DNA from: Phytophthora colocasiae
Taxonomy: Eukaryota > Oomycota > Peronosporomycetes > Peronosporales > Peronosporaceae
Assembly (NCBI GenBank): GCA_018806915.1
Contig: JAGKQI010000052.1
Coordinates: 1,178,001 to 1,242,000 of the forward strand
DNA: 64,000 nt
Direction of reading: 5' to 3'
Each line of letters begins with the position of its first letter. The first letter of the stretch is position 1. Below the pieces are notes generated by a model. The model was not told the DNA's origin, searched no databases, and was given only the letters and a program-made list of their open reading frames with translations. This document shows, in pieces, positions 41,368 to 52,564 of the stretch. A program made the position numbers and the translations under genes.

Positions 41368-42286
41368 ATGCGCGTCGCCGTTGCCGGAACCGGTTCATTC
41401 GCCAAGCATTTCATCGACGAATTCCCTGCCGTAGGCCATGAAGTTGTCGTGTTGACCCGCTCACACAAGAATTTCCTGGACGGCAAGAATGGTGTTGTGG
41501 AGCAGCGTATCACCGATTACTCGAACACTTCAGAGCTTGTTGAGGCTCTCAAGGACTGCGACGCACTCGTCAGTACGATCAGTGACGAGAAAAACCCAAA
41601 CGCCGAGCTTCATCTGAAGCTTTGAGGCTTGCATCCAGTCACCCAAGTGTAAGCGCTTCATTCCTGCGGAGTACGGTGGAAACGAAGAGAATTTATCACC
41701 GGAAGAAGTTAACGTCTTTTACGCTCACAATGATGCGCTGAAGAAAACCCTCAAGGAGCAGAACGACGTGGAGTACACGTTCGTATCGCTGGGATGGGTC
41801 GCAGACTACATTGTCCCGAGATCTAACCGGTACCATCCTGACATTGGTCTTTTCCATCCGTTGGACCTCGGTGCGCGTACCATGAACATCCCTGGTACAG
41901 GCGACGACGTGTTCTCAATTACCAGTGCGCGGGATATGGCCAAAGCGATCGCCGAGCTTCTGAAAAGTCCTAACAAGTGGCGTCCATACACCTACGTGCA
42001 AGGATCGCAGGTGACGTGGCTACAGTTAGCCGAAATAATGAAGACAGTCGGCGGGATGCCAGATCTCAAGGTTTCTCTCGAACCGCTGGACGAGATTAAG
42101 GAACAACTTAAGAACAGCGAGTTGTTCATGATCGCCAGTTTCAAGTTGCTGGTCCCGTCAGGAGGATGTACGCTTGATCAAGAAAAAATCAAGCGCGACC
42201 GTGCCGAGCACTTCCCCAGTGTTCACTTTCGCACGGCGAAGGAACTGCTTGAAGCAGTGAAGCAGGACCCCAAGGCTATAGTGTAG
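41368..42286 (+). pseudogene. NmrA-like NAD(P)-binding protein, one frameshift
   Basis: The product is an atypical short-chain dehydrogenase of the NmrA/isoflavone-reductase type. The N-terminus MRVAVAGTGSFAKHFIDEF is a Rossmann dinucleotide site; CKRFIPAEYGGNEE and VEYTFVSLGWVADYIVP are typical of the family, and the C-terminal part ends at 42286. The two frames (41368-41625 and the frame ending 42286) meet at an extra T near 41622: reading CTT-TGA gives a stop, while removing one T gives KLEACIQSPKCKRF. About 305 residues would result. A single-base error in the sequence would explain it as well as true loss of function. The Inr/FPR promoter is intact. Substrate is not predictable. Confidence 0.75.
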
Positions 42287-42387
42287 CCACCGGATCAAGC
42301 GGTGACAACAAAGAGCGAATAAAACCTTTCTCCAAGAAGAATTTTTAGGATGGAAGAATTGTGCTGCTTACATCAAGAAATTATGAT

Positions 42388-43441
42388 TTACACATCGCCA
42401 GTCTGCACTAATGTTTCTCCACTGTTGTGACTGAAGCTCCCCTCAAGCAGCAGAGTATCTGCACTTGAGAGGATACTTTCAACGCACTCATCAGTCGCTG
42501 GCATGAGTGCGGCCAATACACCGCTAGCATCACCGCTCCGACCCACTTTTCCAAGCTGGGATTGGTTCACAACTGTGACGATCGATTCCAAACCACCAGA
42601 CGGACAGCGCGTCACCGCACCCCACATTGTATCGCTATACTCAATGTCCCCACCAGCAAGTTTGGAAAAAGAGTGCCACACAAACACATTGGCATTGTAG
42701 GGAACACCTAATTCCGTCCGGTGGACAACAGCGTAGTAGTCGAGATTCATAGAGTCACCAGCTTCTCTTTGTATTTCCCCCCGGAACTTCATAGCGCATG
42801 CGTTTGGCAACCGCTCTAGAACATGCGCAACTGGTGTCACATCATGGTTTGAATTCTCTTGTGATGCAAAGCTCTTGTCCGGATACGAGAGAGTTTCCCA
42901 GATCGCAGCCGAAGTTGCGTGCATTGCGAACGGAACGCGTCGCACACTGATTAAGTTCGACTGGAAGTCCCCTGTTTGAACATGAGACCATATCCAACTC
43001 ATATCCACCATCTCCATTTGGAAAGTGGACGCCATTTGCTGCGAATACGCTCGGTAACTGCGGCACCGCTGCCTCTGCTCGTTGCTTGAGCTGATTCAAC
43101 ACAAGGTCGTCCTCCATCTTTTGTTGCAGCTCTGCATTTTTCCCCAAGCTCAAGATTGCACCGACTCGTCGCTTTTCGTGCAGGAGTTCCCACAGACGCT
43201 GGATCCAGTCGGCATTATTCTGTACCTGGCTGTTGAGCGCTTGGTTAATGCTTTCCGCCTTTTGTCGACCACGAGCTTGACGCTCGGAGAGGCATTGCCA
43301 CGCTGACCTCGATTTATTAGTCTGTACTCCGCATCGCAAAGTTGCTAAATGATTCTCCAGCTCAGACACAAGCCCCCTGAGCGTGAAGAGCTCTGCTTTC
43401 TCGCGGTCTCGCGTCGAGTTTCGGTGCCTTGGTTTGCGCAT
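42388..43441 (-). pseudogene. M96 mating-specific-like coiled-coil protein, one frameshift
   Basis: The minus-strand frame from 43441 begins MRKPRHRNSTRDREKAELFT, then a coiled coil (LVSELENHLATLRCGVQ; SAWQCLSERQARGRQKAESI) and a long helical linker. This is the layout of the large oomycete family annotated as M96 mating-specific, in which a basic/coiled-coil N-terminus precedes a START-like region. The second frame (43035-42388) carries the START-like part (RRVPFAMHATSAAIWETLSY ... DYYAVVHRTELGVPYNANVF). The frames switch near 42985-43000, so one base is gained or lost. The last 50 residues are polar. Function is unknown; some family members are induced during mating. Confidence 0.55.
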
Positions 43442-43547
43442 AATTACTCATAGAACAAGCAAGGTAAAAGACAACAAGCATGCATTCCTGGAATGAGGAA
43501 TGTTGGTGTGCAACTTGGATTGTGAGTCATACATCTTTTGAAGTACA

Positions 43548-43552
43548 TGTAG
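43548..43552. repeat. Gypsy target-site duplication, left
   Basis: TGTAG before the 5' LTR, repeated at 57476-57480 after the 3' LTR. Confidence 0.85.
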
Positions 43553-43727
43553 TGTATCAGATTAGATAGCCAATAGGAATAGGAATCAGGTAGTACCTTT
43601 AATTAGTAAATCCAGTGCAGATGTAGGAGAGGCTGTGGCTCCATCCTCTCCGAACTGCAGGGAGGGCAGCACTTTGTATTCTGCGCCCGACCCCAAACAA
43701 CTCCCTCCTTGAGTTAATTTTGAATTA
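43553..43727 (+). repeat. Gypsy 5' LTR
   Basis: A 175-bp LTR, TGTATCAGATTAG...TTGAATTA. It differs from the 3' LTR by several substitutions and indels, including a 12-bp-scale insertion in the 3' copy, so this element is older than the Copia copies in the window. Confidence 0.88.
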
Positions 43728-43763
43728 CTGGTAGCACTTGTTGGTCCCAGCCCCTTTGAAGCC

Positions 43764-45276
43764 CATGACTCAGACGAACGCCCAACTTCGTGTGGAGATC
43801 GATCGACTTACCCAAGCGATGGCGGACCGCTCGAAGGTCCCCAGTCATCTGCGCAAGTTCACTGGGAAGCGAGGGGAAGACGTGAGAAAGTGGCTCTTCC
43901 AAGTGGAGAACGCGTGTCGAATCAACGGCATCGCAATCGAAGATGCAAGTACCGACTTCCCTTTGTCATGGCATACATATGATATGGCGGGTAGAGACCA
44001 GAAATGGGATGTCCCGGCTAAATGGACTTGCACCACGAATGCAGCCTGCACTACTTCGAAGTAGTATTTTCAGCAAGGAACAAAGCAATGAAAAACCTAT
44101 TGTATTTCTAGTCATGCAGCGTCAAAGCTCGAAAGGCATCGTCAAAATCTTCGTCCAAACTAAATTCTCCTAGCTCTTCATCTGTTTGTTTCGATAGTTT
44201 AATAAAATAACTAATGAAAGCTCTTCTTGCTTAGATATCTAGACCCTTTCGTGCGTCTTCCGCTTTGCTGCGCCGCCTAACTGGCTGTGAAGTGCCTCAA
44301 TGTTGCGACGCTTTCGATCCCATGCCAAGATTAGCGTTCTACGACTGCGATATTTAGACTCTGCTAGCTTAGGGTAAAATAGAGTGATAGTCCACTTGAT
44401 GTCCCCAAACTCTTTGAGGTGGTCCAAGACCCGTAGTTTCTCTTCGGCGGCGTTCTTTTGGTCAGCTCTTCTGTGGTTCCGCCATGCAAATGATAGACTA
44501 ACAACTGGGTGGCTGGGAGCTGTTGTATGCGATGACAAAGGGTGCACGCGGATTCTTCCCACATGCACTTCTGCAGCTGCTGATTGGCCAATCGGGGGGT
44601 GTATGCCTTGACATATCGTATGCCATGACAAAGGGAAGTCGGTACTCGCCTTCCAGGCACCGCTGGATCATCAATGGAGAAGCTGGCATCCGGCTGGTTA
44701 TTTCACTGGTCATCGACAACTCGAAATGAGGAGCACACGTGGGGGATTTTCCGTGAGCATGTGCTCCAACATTTCGAAGCATCGAACTACCAGTCGGTGC
44801 TCCGCGAGAGACTTTAACGCCTCAAGCAAACGGCGGACATCGAGACGTACAACGGCGATTACTCAGCACTTATCTTTTGGGTGGAAGGTATGAGCGTTCT
44901 CGACCAAGTCTTAAACTACGCGAAAGGTCTCAAGCCCCGGACGCGTAGCTACGTCAAGCTTGAGAAACCCGAGACGCTGAGCGACGCCATGGACCTAGCT
45001 GTCAAGTACGAGGTAACCCACTTCGTGGAAGACTGGCGCGATCGTCAAGTTCGTTCCGACAAGACGAAAAACGTTAGCAACGACAATGAGAAGCAACCAC
45101 GACGCTTCAAGGGGAAGCCGTTTCGTGGGAAAGGTAGCTTCAAACCAAGAGCAAAGTCGGAAAACAAGGATACTCGTACGTGCCACTTCTGCAAGAAGCC
45201 AGGCCACATCAAGGCTAACTGCTACGCTTGGAAGAACGAACAAACCAAGCAGGGAAACGACAAATCGCGTCAGTGA
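43764..45276 (+). pseudogene. Gypsy gag, split by TIR element
   Basis: The first part (43764-43951) reads TQTNAQLRVEIDRLTQAMAD and LRKFTGKRGEDVRKWLFQVE, the start of a Ty3/Gypsy gag. After the inserted element (43952-44642) it resumes in frame with THTWGIFREHVLQHFEASNY-like sequence from 44645 and continues, past a stop near 44816, to the frame 44881-45276 with KPETLSDAMDLAVKYE and the CCHC knuckle CHFCKKPGHIKANC (about 45181-45225). Gag would package RNA in virus-like particles. Besides the insertion, the stop near 44816 breaks the frame. Confidence 0.8.
43952..44642. mobile_element. 691-bp TIR element (Tc1/mariner-like MITE?) in gag
   Basis: Terminal inverted repeats start CCGACTTCCCTTTGTCATG and extend about 25-35 bp with few mismatches. 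They are flanked by TA on both sides (43950-43951, 44643-44644), or by GTAC if the ends are read two bases in. TA would fit Tc1/mariner or similar superfamilies. Removing the element plus one TA restores the gag frame. The 130-codon minus-strand frame inside (44239-44631) ends in a basic helix-like stretch (LILAWDRKRRNIEAL) but shows no catalytic motif, so it is non-autonomous. Confidence 0.75.
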
Positions 45277-45296
45277 ATGAGGGTCCTGGTGTGGAC

Positions 45297-46154
45297 GAGA
45301 GCGAAACCAGAGCATTAACGTTGGAGAATATCAGCCTCAATGTTTTGTGTGAAAACCCTCTTGTGTATAAGTCGCGACCACTGTTTTCAGTCGATGGAAG
45401 TATTGGTGTAAAGGGTCAGACTATCACAACTTCAAAGCTCCTTCTCGACAGTGGAGCAACAACCATTTACGCTTCAAAGCGATGGGTGGACGATGACAAG
45501 CTCAGCACGACCAAATTCAGCGGGAGAAACATTCGTGTAAAACTTGGAGATGATCAAATCATGAAAACGGAGCTTGAGCTACTAGCTCTATCGATCCATA
45601 TATCGGGACTTGACGAAGCATACGAGTGTGTTGATGTAGTCGATACTATCCCTGATGAATTCGACTGTATCCTCAGGATATCATTTTTCGAGGACATGCA
45701 GCCGAACGTTAACTGGAGTGATCGAAGAATCGACCGAACAACGAAACAACCTCAACGAGTGGAGCATGCAAGCGAGATCAGCGGACCAATCGAGGAAGGC
45801 AGACCGGTGAAAGCCTCCGGGCTTCAAAGATCTGTCGAGGCGAAAAGCCTGTCGGCGAAAAGACCTGATCCCCGCGGAGGCGCCGCGCTGGAAACGGATG
45901 TGAGGCCCGTGGTTGAACTTGCACGCAAAACTGCGCAGAAGGGAACCCCAATAGATGTTTGCAAGCAACACGACCGCAAGCCAGTTCGTAAAGGCTTGGT
46001 GGAGCGAAGCGACACGAGGTCGACTTCACATAGACGTGCGTCCGTGGATACGGAGGGAAATCGCACAGGGGGTAAAGACACCGTCGTCGAGAAGATGTTC
46101 ACGATGGGTGTGGTGGATACTGCGGGTGTAGCAACAAAGTACATCACGCGGTAG
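45297..46154 (+). pseudogene. Gypsy protease region and linker
   Basis: This part carries the retropepsin: SKLLLDSGATTIYASKRWV with the DSGA active site at about 45444-45455, and the C-terminal hydrophobic strands (FDCILRISFFEDMQPNVNWS, where Gypsy elements usually have ILGMPWLxxxNP). The GMPW-like signature is altered to RISFF. A long basic linker (45720-46154) separates it from RT. The frame opens at 45228 and runs to a stop at 46154; upstream of 45297 gag uses another frame. Confidence 0.75.
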
Positions 46155-46828
46155 AAGCTGAGAAAGTTCCTGAGGATCAACCAAAACTCCAGACGAATCT
46201 GATTTCTTGCTGGTTCTGTCGAACCAGACAATCAAGGAAGTCGCCAAGTCACTGCAACGTCGCGATAAACCTGATAACGTTGGCAGGCTAAGGCACACCG
46301 ATACTTGGAGGCGGACTGGGACAGTTTTCGAAAGAACTCAGCCTATGATCTCCTGAAGGAATAAAATGACACCGTATTCCGACCGGAGCTACCTGAAGGT
46401 TTACCGGAAAGAGAGAGATTGAGCATCGGATCGATGTGAAAGATCCCAATCTTGCCATGCACCGTCAGCAGTGGCGACAGTCGCCGGAGCAGCAACGAGA
46501 AATCGTGAAATGGGTCGAAGAGATGGTTTCCAAGAAAATCATTTGTCCCAGTAAAAGTCCACATGCCGCTCCGACATTTTGTGTCCGAAAACCCGTTGGA
46601 TGGCGTATCGTTCATGATTACCGATACCCGAACACCAACACTACTCGTCAAAGTATTCCCATGACCCGAAAAGAAGATATCCTCGATGTCATGGCTGGAG
46701 CGTACTACTTCTCCACAATGGACTTGATGTCCGCGTATTATCAAGTTTGTCTGCGGGAAGATGATATCAAGTACACAGCTTTCCAAGTTCTGAATGGACT
46801 CTAGGAATATCTCGTGTTGCCGATGGGT

Positions 46829-46833
46829 GTATG
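46829..46833. repeat. Copia-2 target-site duplication, left
   Basis: GTATG, repeated at 51932-51936. Confidence 0.9.
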
Positions 46834-47135
46834 TGTTGAACACGAGAACTTTGTTGTTGTTTTAATCTCAATTTATTAATCTCTACTTAATTGCCCTCTA
46901 ATAGACCGATGTGCCCAGTCGTTGGCAAAAGGAGAAGTGAGCTCCTTTCGCCGGTTTGACCATCATTGCACGAGTGAATTGCCGTCGGCAGAAGTGCCGA
47001 CAGCGTTGATTGACAGTTACAGACGCCGCCTTTCCACACCAGGACAGTGTTCACTTAACTTGAATATACTTATCTAATCTTTTGTAAACTTCGTCGCACG
47101 CCTCTGCCTCCACTGGCTTGCGGCTCATTCTAACA
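46834..47135 (-). repeat. Copia-2 3' LTR
   Basis: A 302-bp LTR. It differs from 51630-51931 by about four transitions (for example CTCTAATAG versus CTCCAATAG, and GCACGAG versus GCATGAG). Confidence 0.92.
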
Positions 47136-47205
47136 CTCCCACTAAGTGTACACTTATGTGGAGATGTCTTTCACTCCAATCTTATCTCTTAAAACTGTGA
47201 ACTGT

Positions 47206-48621
47206 TTAGTAGGAAGGGCCTTTGTCAGCGGTTGGACAGTACTCAATAACTAGGCGTCCCTCTTCTATCAAGTCTCTAGTAAACAGATATTTTATCTTAA
47301 TGTGCTTGCTAGCCTTATGGTTTACCGGATTCTTTGTGATGCTTATTGCTGATCTGCTATTATACCATACTTGGACAGGTTTCTCTCGACGAAATCCCAT
47401 TTCCGATAGCAAGTGCCACAACCATTCGCTTTCTTTAGCACCTTCACTTAATGCGTTTAGTTCAGCCTCCACAGTAGAAAGAACCACGCATCCTTGTTTG
47501 GTACTACACCATGAGATGCTGCAGCTGCCATCTGAATCACATAGCCCGTGATAGATTTACGTTCTTTTGATTGACACGCGAAGCTTGCGTCTGTGTACAC
47601 TTCATACGTTATCTCCAGTGACTTTCCATCAAGAAGTAGACCGTGCGTCGACGTCCCTTTCAAGTATTTTAGCGCTCTCCTAGCTGCTTCCCAATGTGTC
47701 CTATTGTAACATGACAGATACTTACTCAATTCTCTTACTGGGTTTGCTATATCAGGTCGTGTACCTCTTACCAAATATTGCAGCGACCCTACTAAACCTC
47801 TATAGTCAATTTTCTGCGCGCTGATTTGCTCCGCAGACATTTTGTTTCTGGCTCTAACTCAATGCCAGTGACTTGAGGTGTCGCTACAGCTGAGCTGTTC
47901 TCAATGTTGTACTTCTTAATCAAATCTAATATGTACTGGTGTTGTAATATTGACATCGTCTTTCGCTCTCTATTTCTCCGGACTTCCTTTTTCAGGATAT
48001 AGTGAATATCTCCTAAGTCCTTCATCTTAAACCTCAAGGATAGTTCTCTTTTGATTTTGTTGATGAGCTGTAGGCTTTTTGACATGATTGTCAAATCATC
48101 AACGTAGACTACAATGATTATCCATTCAACTCCCACTTTTTGCACGTATATGCAATATTCCTTGTTGCATCGTTCAAAACCCAAGGATGAAAGGAATGTG
48201 TGGAGGACACTGCACCAAATTCTGGGTGCTTGTTTGAGCCCGTAGATACTCTTTAAAAGCTCACAAACATACCCTTCCTTTCCCACGGTATGATATCCTG
48301 GTGGTTGGCGTATGTAAATGCGTTGGTCACCGTCCATTGACCCATTTAGAAGTGTTGTATGTACATCCATCTGATGAATGTGGCAATCTAATATGGTTCC
48401 AATTGCCAGTACTAGTCGAAGTGACTCAAATCTAGCAACTGGTGCATATATACCTCATCGCAATCAACGCCAAACTCTTGGTGGTTTCCTTGCGCAACTA
48501 GTCTGGCCTTAAATCGCTCGACTACTCCGTTAACGTGATACTTTACCACTAGTACCCAATGGCATAGTAAAGCTTTTCGTCCTTGTGGTAGTTTGACTAA
48601 ACGCCACGTTTCATTATCCAT
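47206..48621 (-). pseudogene. Copia-2 reverse transcriptase and RNase H
   Basis: Minus-strand frames from 48621 downwards give WRLVKLPQGRKALLCHWVLV and FKARLVAQGNHQEFGVDCDE, then (48370-47792) MDVHTTLLNGSMDGDQRIYI, GLKQAPRIWCSVLHTFLSSL and VVYVDDLTIMSKSLQL (YVDD). RNase H follows (47840-47206): DYRGLVGSLQYLVRGTRPDI, VYTDASFACQSKERKSITGY, VLSTVEAELNALSEGAKESE and NPVNHKASKHIKIKYLFTRD. Frame changes occur near 48400, 47830 and within the RNase H, so the polyprotein is broken. Confidence 0.85.
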
Positions 48622-48746
48622 TAATGACTCAAACTCAAGGTCCAGTGCCTGACGCCACTGTTCTCGATATGGACCACTTAGAGCATCCTTTAAAGTGCGA
48701 GGGATTGGTACTTTGTTTTGCTGGATATCATCTTTATTAGCAGTAT

Positions 48747-49994
48747 CTAGCAGTGCCTGATAGCACTTGTAGTCGTTATAGGTACTCCCACTGCTTCAAC
48801 TAACCCCCGTTTTTCTTTACGGGTCTGGCTTGCAGCCGTGATCGATTGGTCGTTAGCTCCCACTGATTGGTTCGACCTATCATCTCCAATGTCTTCTGCG
48901 GGGTTTTTACCAAATGCCCGCGAGACTATCTCTACACTGGGTTGAGTGTCAAACATAACATGCCGTGAATAAATAAACTTATTGGAGTACACCTCCAAGA
49001 GGCGATATGCCTTGTACTCTTCCGATATCCCCAAAAATCGGCACTTAGTCGCACGTGCCGAAAGTTTCGTTTCTTTTCGTCGTGCTTCAGGAACATGTGC
49101 AAAGCATATTCCTCCCCAATCATGTATGTCACTCACATCAGGAGCCTTTCCATACACTTTTTCGTATGGTGTCATGTTGCCTAGCCGACTCATTGGTGTT
49201 CGATTTTGCACATAAGTCATGTACATGAGGGCTTCCGGCCACCACCTTTCTGCGCATCTAACTTTGCTCATTTTTGTTTGATGGTCTCTTTCTACTGCAC
49301 TATTTTCTTCTGGGCAGTATGCATTCGACTTTTGGAACACAATGCCTTTATCCTTACCGAAGTTATTGAACGCTTGATTGACGAACTCTGTTCCACCATC
49401 TGATCTAATGCGTCTAATTGTGAACTTTCCGTCACGTTCCAGTTGCATTAGTAGCGTTTTAACTTTGTCGTTTACTTCAGTCTTATTCCGGAGAACAAAG
49501 GCCCAGCGCCATGATGATTGATCGTCAATTATGCTCAAGAAATATCTTATAGTTCCAACAGTGCCATATACTCCCATTGTTTTCATCGGCTCGTTAGTAT
49601 CCATGTGGATCGTACTGATTGGGCGGGTGTCTCTAGTGCCGTGCAAATTCCGATATGACATTCTTCTCATCTTCATTTCCGCATATGTGGAGCAAAAGAG
49701 GTTTACTTGACTCAGCTTGCTTCGCTCCGCATATGGAATACCATTGACAAAGTGCTTACTCATTATGTCTATCAGCTTTTCTTTATTCACATGCCCAAGT
49801 CTCACATGCCATTCCTTCATTAGACTCTCAAGTTTAGTCTGGTTAGATATAGGGAGTGGCTTGCAAGGCTTTGTTTTGATGGCATTGCACATTACTTGCC
49901 TTTCCTTTAATGAGCAGGTTCGAATATAATATGCTCCATTGAATGTCTTTGCTACAAACACCGATTTGTGCTTCCAGAGTACAAACTTGTACAA
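48747..49994 (-). pseudogene. Copia-2 integrase
   Basis: A continuous 415-codon frame. It has the HHCC site (WHVRLGHVNKEKLIDIMSK, then CSTYAEMKMR, where the usual CxxC is altered), and the integrase core: ISTIHMDTNEPMKTMGVYG, IRSDGGTEFVNQAFNNFGKD (second Asp) and YCPEENSAVERDHQTKMSKV (Glu). The C-terminal block (KCRFLGISEEYKAYRLLEVY) is also Copia-like. The altered zinc ligands suggest some decay. The linker after it lies in another frame towards RT. Confidence 0.85.
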
Positions 49995-50043
49995 TCCTGT
50001 ATAGCTTTCTATAATCTGATAACCTGCCTTCTTATGCCAATAC

Positions 50044-51579
50044 TCACTTAGTATATTTGATGTTGCGTTTGGTACTAGTGCTGAACTGTACCGGTTTGGT
50101 ACCAGTTGGACTCAATACATGCAACTTAATTGTACCAACAAATGTATTTCTCAGTTTAGAGCCCTGTCCAAATGTAAATACGTAGTCGTCATTTGGGCTC
50201 TTGGTCACAAAGACCGACGCTCGCCCAGTCAGACCATGCCCGCATCCTGTATCCAAAACCCAAGACTTTTTGTTAACTCATGCAGTGCAGAAAAGGATAC
50301 AAGCGACTTACCGTATCTTCCAGGCTCTTTGCTTTTTCTTCGATCTCTGCGGCTGCAGATGTGACCGATGCATTGTTGACAGGGATCCCACCGTTGTCAT
50401 CAAACTCATCCATATCCTCGTCACTGTCTGCAGTGCTGGACACAACAGGCGAGTTGAGTGTACCAAATCCACCGGGTGTCAACGGCATATCTGCCGAAGC
50501 AGTCGCAGGAGGTGTACTTGGCCCACTCTCTGCAATGCTGAGCATTTCGAGGCACGCAGCATCAACAGGGATCTCGACGCGCGGGGCAGACTGGGCGGTC
50601 TGCACCTTCTGCACTCGAGCGTGGTCTGTCTTCCGAATCCGCAGGCGCTTTGACTCGCTGTAATTGTTCTTGCGGCCAACACCATTCGCAATATCCCTTT
50701 TTCTAACAGGGCAGTCCCGTTTGAAGTGGGGACCAATTCCATTCATGTCATTGTGAACGCTATTGCAATAGAAGCAAGCGTTCACGCGCTCATCGTCCAT
50801 TGGTAAGGGCGTGGCCTTACGCTTCCCCGATTTCTTGGACTGGACCTTCTTCCCACCAGCTGTAGCCGAGTCAGCATAGTTGACTGGAACAGGCGTGTCA
50901 GTTTTCCCCATTGCCTGTATCTCCGCCTTGGTCTTGTTGCCGAAGATACTCCTCATCTTCTTCTCCACCTTTTCCAACGTGAACTCGTCGGGCGTAAACG
51001 TGACACTTGGTCCCCAAAGGTGACTCGGGATGAGCGACAGCACCTTCCCAATCATCAGTTGGCTAGGGAGAAGGTGCACCCTCAATGTATCTTGCCCTTG
51101 CATGTTCAGCCGATTGCGCACCGCACGCAGTCGCTGATAATCGAGCCGAACCCCATAGCCAGGGTGCCCTCGAACTCCTGGATCATCTCCACCATCCCCA
51201 TTGCGTTGTTCTGCCCAAAATCGGTCTCAAGTTGCTGCCAGAACTGCTGAATCGGCTGTGACACGAGAGTCGTGCTCAATTGCGTCATATAGCCGTGCGG
51301 GAGCGTCTGATTGAACAGATCCCGCAGGTACGATTCCTGCTCTTGCAAAAAAGCCGTCTCAAGCGCATATCCCTTGCGCCGGTCCTCAATCGCTTGATCA
51401 CTCAAAGCCGGAACTGTGGCCGGATTCGTGAGCAAATCTTGGTAGCTGAGAGTCGGTGCAGATCGACCGGCTTGAATCTCGGTGACACGACAGCGGTTAG
51501 TCACCTGAGTCAGATGCGCCAACACCGCATCCTTCCATCGCTGAAAGTCGCTTGGCTTGCCGTTGAACTTTAGCCCCAA
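50044..51579 (-). pseudogene. Copia-2 gag and protease
   Basis: The first frame (51579-51106) starts MGLKFNGKPSDFQRWKDAVL, a Copia-type gag. After a frame change near 51115 the next frame (51121-50273) gives RVHLLPSQLMIGKVLSLIPS, a Lys/Arg-rich stretch, and a CCHC-like knuckle CFYCNSVHNDMNGIG...HFKRDC with a longer loop than usual. The protease active site lies in the frame starting near 50256 (VLDTGCGHGLTGRASVFV). Loss of frame near 50270 separates gag from protease. Confidence 0.8.
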
Positions 51580-51629
51580 AAACGCCTGCCTTGTTGGCCT
51601 TGACCATCTTCAGTACTCAATACTTGAAA

Positions 51630-51931
51630 TGTTGAACACGAGAACTTTGTTGTTGTTTTAATCTCAATTTATTAATCTCTACTTAATTGCCCTCCAATAG
51701 ACCGATGTGCTCAGTCGTTGGCAAAAGGAGAAGTGAGCTCCTTTCGCCGGTTTGACCATCATCGCATGAGTGAATTGCCGTCGGCAGAAGTGCCGACAGC
51801 GTTGATTGACAGTTACAGACGCCGCCTTTCCACACCAGGACAGTGTTCACTTAACTTGAATATACTTATCTAATCTTTTGTAAACTTCGTCGCACGCCTC
51901 TGCCTCCACTGGCTTGCGGCTCATTCTAACA
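51630..51931 (-). repeat. Copia-2 5' LTR
   Basis: A 302-bp LTR, near-identical to 46834-47135, followed on the plus strand by GTATG (51932-51936). Confidence 0.92.
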
Positions 51932-52564
51932 GTATGCAATGCTCCTGCAACGATGCACCGCTTGACATCTAAACTGTTTCGAGGCTTGGATCAGACGAGA
52001 ACGTTTTACGACGACATTTACATCTTCACCAAGTCTCGTGACATCCAAGAGCACCTGCGAGCTCTACGGAAAACGCTGGATATCTTGACGGACAATAAAT
52101 TGTACGTGAAACTGGCCACGTGTGTCTTCTGTGCGGGAGAGATACCATGTCTGGGTGATTTTGTGGGTCGCCATGGAGTTCGCATGGATCCCGGCAAGGT
52201 CCAAACCATCAAGAATTGGCCGGTTCCTCGGACACAAGAAGATCTTCACAGCTTTCTGGGTCTAACAGGCTACGTACAACGTGTCTGTCCGGAATATGCT
52301 TCGTTGACAGCAACAATGTTCGCTTCGCTGAAGAAGAAGAACAAACGTAACTCCAAGATCCACTTCAGCGACGAGCAGTTGAAGAATTTCAAGGAGCTGA
52401 AGCGACGCTTTTGTAATCCTCCAGTACTGCACTTGCCAGTCTTCAGCAAACCAAATGCATCTGCGTACTGATCCAAGTAAGTTCGCAGTTGGTGGTGTGC
52501 TATTCCAAGTGATCGATGGTGTTGAGCAACCCATTGCATACAGCAGTCGAAAGATGAAACTGTC

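Larger units (their letters stand above)
46834..51931 (-). mobile_element. Copia LTR retrotransposon (Copia-2), nested in Gypsy
   Basis: The 5.1-kb element has 302-bp LTRs (46834-47135 and 51630-51931) differing at about four positions and flanked by GTATG. It lies antisense to its Gypsy host: gag near 51.5-50.3 kb, protease near 50.25 kb, integrase 49.99-48.75 kb, RT 48.6-47.8 kb and RNase H 47.8-47.2 kb. On the minus strand the LTR reads TGTTAGAATGAGCC...GTGTTCAACA. The probable polypurine tract AGTGGGAGTG precedes its 3' LTR (near 47136). Coding frames are broken a few times, so it is probably inactive though young. Confidence 0.95.
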
